A stretch of 9,731 nt of DNA from Kiritimatiellia bacterium (GTDB taxonomy: Bacteria; Verrucomicrobiota; Kiritimatiellia; RFP12; UBA1067), in the NCBI GenBank assembly GCA_028701555.1, contig JAQVQN010000064.1, positions 1-9,731 of the forward strand. The letters are read 5' to 3'. The position numbers were made by a program, and so were the translations under genes. Positions 7,576 through 9,731 of the stretch are shown piece by piece. Numbering within the stretch: position 1 is the stretch's first letter; the number at the start of each line of letters is the position of its first letter. The notes under the pieces are model-generated. The model saw only the letters and a list, made by a program, of their open reading frames with translations, had not been told where the DNA came from and searched no databases.

Positions 7576-7680
7576 TTAAACCCGCCGCCGGATCTGTAAT
7601 CGGTTAACACCGCTTTTCCCCTCGCCTCCGCCCGTTTAGCGTGTTAATTTATTAATGTTTAAGTTGAGCAAGGATTGCCG

Positions 7681-7980
7681 ATGCCAAATCCATTTTTCGA
7701 ACAACCTATTCTAAATTCGCCCTACCAGTGTCCGCAGCGGCATTGGGAGCGTGACTCCGACGGCCAGCCGACCCAGAAAATCATCGAGGAGCGCCGCGAG
7801 GACGCGAAAGAGAAGAAGTCCACCATGGACAACTATTGGATCCCCGGCGTGAACCAGCTCAAGACCTATGGCCGCTGGGCCTTTGCCGAATTCACCGATG
7901 TTTACGAAATCGAGTCCGATTTCGCGGCCAAAGTCGCCGCCCGCTTCGACGAAATGATCGGAAAGGCGGTGCACTCATGA
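7681..7980 (+). CDS. Internally deleted remnant of a type III restriction endonuclease (Res)
   Basis: This 99-residue ORF reads as two ends of a large protein joined together. Residues 1-38 (NPFFEQPILNSPY, RHWERDSDGQPTQKIIEERR) match the N-terminus I know from a family of ~1000-residue type III Res helicase-nucleases (BPTD_3080-like). Residues from about 38 on (REDAKEKKSTMDNYWIPGVNQ, YGRWAFAEFTDVYEIESDF) match the extreme C-terminus of the same family. The helicase motifs and the nuclease E-x-K are absent. The likely junction is near 7788-7803, where both ends encode Arg-Arg. ATG 7681 is chosen because AAGGA lies 6 nt upstream; TTG 7675 is also in frame. The stop overlaps the next start (ATGA), so translation may be coupled. 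It cannot be an active restriction enzyme. The family comparison is from memory. A retained short functional peptide is possible but unsupported. Confidence 0.75.
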   Translation: MPNPFFEQPILNSPYQCPQRHWERDSDGQPTQKIIEERREDAKEKKSTMDNYWIPGVNQLKTYGRWAFAEFTDVYEIESDFAAKVAARFDEMIGKAVHS

Positions 7981-9086
7981 CCACTGCGCTCTCATATCCT
8001 GACTATCCGGCCTTCCTTGCGGCGCTGAAGGACCGCGTCCTCCAGGCCCGGACCTCTGCCGCGCGCGCCGTCAACCGCAAGATGATCCTGCTTTATTGGG
8101 ATATCGGATGGGGCATCGTGGAAAAGCAGCAGGTATCCGGCTGGGGCGATTCGGTTGTGGAACGGCTCTCCGCTGATCTGCGCAGCGGGTTCCCCGACAT
8201 GCGGGGCTTCTCCGTCGCGAACCTGTGGCGGATGAAGCAGCTCTACCTCGCATACACCTCGCCAGAATTTCTCGCACAGGCTGTGCGAGAATTGGGCCAC
8301 GTGCCGCAGGACACCCCTGAACCCGAGTTTCTCGCACAGGTTGTGCGAGAATTAGTGGCTACGGTTCCCTGGGGGCATCATGTGGTGCTATTGGGTAAAC
8401 TCACCGACCCCGCCGCGCGGCTCTACTATCTCCGCGCCACCGCCCGGTTCGGCTGGTCCCGCAATGTCCTGCTCCATCAGATCAAGGCGCAGGCCTACGA
8501 ACGCGCCGTATTGGAAAAGAAGGCCCACAACTTCGAGTCCGCGTTACCCGAGTATCTCGCCGAACAGGCGGACGAGATGATGAAGAGCCGCTACAACCTG
8601 GAGTTTCTCGGCATCACGCGCGAGGTCAGGGAACGGGAACTCGAAGACCGCCTCGCCGCCCGCCTCAAACAGTTCCTGCTCGAACTCGGTTACGGCTTCT
8701 GCTTCGTGGGCCGCCAGTACCGGCTCGCACTCTGTGAAAAGGAATACTTCATCGACCTGCTCTTCTACCACCGGTTCCTGAAGTCGCTGGTGGCCTTCGA
8801 GCTGAAGGTCGGCCCGTTCGAGCCCGAATTCGCCGGCAAGATGGATTTCTACCTGAACCTGCTCAACGACACCGAGCGCGGCCCCGGCGACCAGCCCTCC
8901 ATCGGCATCATCCTCTGCACCGAAAAGGATGACGTGGAGGTGGAATACGCCCTGCGCACCAAGCAGAACCCCATCGGCGTCGCCGAATACCAACTTCAAC
9001 CCAGACTGCCCGCCGAGTTCAAAGGCCGCCTGCCGACAGCCAAACAGCTTGCCGACGTTGTGAGAAGGATGAAGGATGAAGGTTGA
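7977..9086 (+). CDS. DUF1016/YhcG-family PD-(D/E)XK nuclease-domain protein
   Basis: The 369-residue product has the two DUF1016 parts. The N-terminal helical domain (about 8-175) includes AVNRKMILLYWDIGWGI, GWGDSVVERLSADLR, FSVANLWRMKQLYLAY, VPWGHHVVLLGKL and GWSRNVLLHQI. The C-terminal nuclease domain has FVGRQYRL, YFIDLLFYH (Asp260) and AFELK (Glu275, Lys277), giving a complete D...E-x-K site, then FAGKMDFYL, DQPSIGIILC and GVAEYQL. Family members commonly occur beside restriction-modification genes and are presumed DNA nucleases; the target is unknown. Residues 98-106 and 118-126 are near-identical (FLAQAVREL, FLAQVVREL), lengthening a normally short linker by about 20 residues. ATG 7977 is chosen because it overlaps the upstream stop (ATGA) and the homology starts there; the frame is open further upstream. 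The last codons (VRRMKDEG) lie in the following repeat array. Confidence 0.9.
   Translation: MTTALSYPDYPAFLAALKDRVLQARTSAARAVNRKMILLYWDIGWGIVEKQQVSGWGDSVVERLSADLRSGFPDMRGFSVANLWRMKQLYLAYTSPEFLAQAVRELGHVPQDTPEPEFLAQVVRELVATVPWGHHVVLLGKLTDPAARLYYLRATARFGWSRNVLLHQIKAQAYERAVLEKKAHNFESALPEYLAEQADEMMKSRYNLEFLGITREVRERELEDRLAARLKQFLLELGYGFCFVGRQYRLALCEKEYFIDLLFYHRFLKSLVAFELKVGPFEPEFAGKMDFYLNLLNDTERGPGDQPSIGIILCTEKDDVEVEYALRTKQNPIGVAEYQLQPRLPAEFKGRLPTAKQLADVVRRMKDEG
8269..8351. repeat. Two tandem coding palindromes, 60 bp apart, inside the DUF1016 gene
   Basis: Copy 1 (8269-8291) is a perfect inverted repeat: TTCTCGCACAG, one central G, then CTGTGCGAGAA. Copy 2 (8329-8351) has 10-bp arms, TTCTCGCACA and TGTGCGAGAA, around a 3-nt centre. 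The copies differ at one base within the palindrome and are exactly 60 bp apart, so both are read in the same frame as FLAQ(A/V)VREL. Each could form a strong hairpin in DNA or mRNA. Similarity extends slightly upstream (ACACC), suggesting a 60-bp tandem duplication. Confidence 0.85.
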
Positions 9087-9124
9087 AGGATCAAGAGTGA
9101 TGCAAGGATGAAGGGTGGTTAAGT
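9066..9124. repeat. Purine-rich GGATGAA/GGTTGAA array left of the four-helix-bundle gene
   Basis: The stretch from the 3' end of the DUF1016 gene to the next start is made of AAGGATGAAGGATGAAGG-type units that degenerate rightward (GGATCAAGAG, GCAAGGATGAAGG). It supplies the last codons of DUF1016. The segment 9076-9091 (ATGAAGGTTGAAGGAT) is the exact reverse complement of 9531-9546. AAGGGTGG at 9111-9118, at the array's right end, is well placed as the ribosome binding site for the next gene. Confidence 0.75.
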
Positions 9125-9499
9125 ATGAAAGATGAAGACACAGAAGCTCCTCCGGACTTGAAGATCCGCACTAAAGAGTTTGCCCTTCGCGTGATCCGCA
9201 TGTATTCCGCATTGCCGCACACAACGGAGGCGCAAGTGCTCGGAAAGCAGGCTGCGCGGTCAGGTACCTCCGTCGGTGCCAACTACCGCGAAGCCCAACG
9301 CGCACGGAGCAAAGCCGAGTTCGTCGCCAAACTTGGCGACTGCCTCAAGGAACTTGATGAGACGGCTTACTGGTTCGAATTGCTGCCGGACAGCGGCATC
9401 GTCGTCCCCGCTAAGCTCGCCAGTCTGGTCAGCGAGTGCGATCAGCTTCTCGCGATCTTCACCACCATTGCCAAGAAGGCCAAATCCAACCCCTCCTAG
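9125..9499 (+). CDS. Four-helix-bundle protein (S23/IVP-like, TIGR02436 type)
   Basis: The 124-residue protein shows the full family pattern: a first helix (DLKIRTKEFALRVIRMYSAL, 11-30), a second with EAQVLGKQAARS, the signature RSGTSVGANYREAQRARSK (45-63), FVAKLGDCLKELDETAYWFELL (66-87), and a last helix 95-120 (KLASLVSECDQLLAIFTTIA). The family was first described from 23S rRNA intervening sequences and is now seen widely in intergenic and accessory regions, often near restriction-modification genes; its role is unknown. Length is typical. ATG 9125 has AAGGGTGG 6 nt upstream. The first codons (MKDED) resemble the upstream repeat, so the array may have contributed the start. The gene is enclosed by inverted repeat arrays. 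Confidence 0.9.
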   Translation: MKDEDTEAPPDLKIRTKEFALRVIRMYSALPHTTEAQVLGKQAARSGTSVGANYREAQRARSKAEFVAKLGDCLKELDETAYWFELLPDSGIVVPAKLASLVSECDQLLAIFTTIAKKAKSNPS

Positions 9500-9500
9500 C

Positions 9501-9579
9501 TCATCCCTCATCCTTCATAATTCATCCTTCATCCTTCAACCTTCATAATTCATCCTTCATCCTTCCACCTTCAACCTTA
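9501..9579. repeat. Pyrimidine-rich CTTCATCC array with two 28-bp units, right of the four-helix-bundle gene
   Basis: Two tandem 28-bp units (9513-9540 and 9541-9568) differ at one base. Each is built from CTTCATAATT, CATCCTTCAT and CCTTC(A/C)AC, and a partial third unit follows from 9569. The strand is almost free of G. It is the inverted counterpart of the array at 9066-9124; 9531-9546 pairs perfectly with 9076-9091. It leaves the following ATG without a purine-rich ribosome binding site. Confidence 0.85.
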
Positions 9580-9586
9580 CTCCCCT

Positions 9587-9727
9587 ATGGCTAAGAAACC
9601 CACTCCTCCCAAGATCATCACGACCCTCACGCACGAGGACGCCACCCGCAAGAACATTCCGACTGCGGAGTACCAGTCCGTCCTCAAGGCCGGTGAGCAG
9701 ACACCCGTGCGCCTTGCTTACGTATGA
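9587..9727 (+). pseudogene. Truncated N-terminus of a type III-associated DNA methyltransferase (Mod)
   Basis: The ORF encodes 46 residues: MAKKPTPPKIITTLTHEDA, then TRKNIPTAEYQSVLKAGEQ and TPVRLAYV, ending at TGA 9725-9727. The segments ITTLTHEDATRKNIPTAEYQS and TPVRLAY match, from memory, the opening of ~900-residue site-specific adenine methyltransferases paired with the Res family whose ends appear at 7681-7980. In those proteins the frame continues (toward DLDPQLVW...). Here it is cut by a stop, so this is a nonsense, frameshift or recombination remnant. Only 4 bases follow in the window, so whether the rest of the gene lies beyond in another frame cannot be seen. No ribosome binding site precedes the ATG. 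Confidence 0.65.
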
Positions 9728-9731
9728 CGGA

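Noticed and set aside
7604..7660. Plus-strand promoter for the Res-remnant/DUF1016 genes in the AT-rich spacer
   Set aside because: Several TTAAT/TTTAAG hexamers occur but no -35/-10 pair with acceptable spacing and match stands out.
8269..8351. CRISPR-like repeat-spacer array
   Set aside because: Only two copies are present, they lie in a coding frame and are palindromic, and there are no further units or cas genes.

Overview
The window suggests a moderately GC-rich bacterium, most likely an uncultured member of the PVC group (Verrucomicrobiota/Kiritimatiellota-like). This is inference from four things: a Hanks-type kinase with zinc ribbons, a GYF-domain membrane protein, a class 1B PyrD/PyrK pair, and short simple repeats between genes. 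No rRNA or phylogenetic marker is present, so the placement is tentative.

Left part (1 to about 7550, minus strand): one co-directional block, read right to left. It begins at a good sigma70-like promoter (7546-7575) and a large membrane-anchored Ser/Thr protein kinase. Next come pyrK and pyrD (electron-transfer and catalytic subunits of NAD-dependent dihydroorotate dehydrogenase), a GYF-domain polytopic membrane protein, an adenosine deaminase, and the N-terminus of an NAD(P)HX epimerase (nnr) that runs off the left edge. The last four genes are very tightly packed (gaps of 13 and 19 bp, then a 4-bp ATGA overlap), so pyrimidine synthesis, purine salvage and nicotinamide-nucleotide repair are probably co-transcribed. 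Short repeat-like spacers lie between kinase and pyrK and between pyrK and pyrD.

Right part (about 7680 to 9731, plus strand): a decayed and rearranged type III restriction-modification locus. A 99-codon ORF looks like the first ~38 residues of a type III Res protein joined in frame to its last ~60. It overlaps (ATGA) an apparently intact DUF1016/YhcG-family PD-(D/E)XK nuclease gene, which carries two copies of an in-frame palindrome exactly 60 bp apart. A four-helix-bundle (S23/IVP-like) gene follows, enclosed by inverted arrays of short purine-rich/pyrimidine-rich repeats. At the right edge a methyltransferase (Mod)-like N-terminus stops after 46 codons.

The most unusual signals are the internally deleted Res, the coding palindromes in the nuclease gene, the repeat-bracketed four-helix-bundle gene, and a nested repeat architecture (two modules, four motifs) in the kinase C-terminal region. 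No tRNA, rRNA, CRISPR array or insertion sequence was seen.
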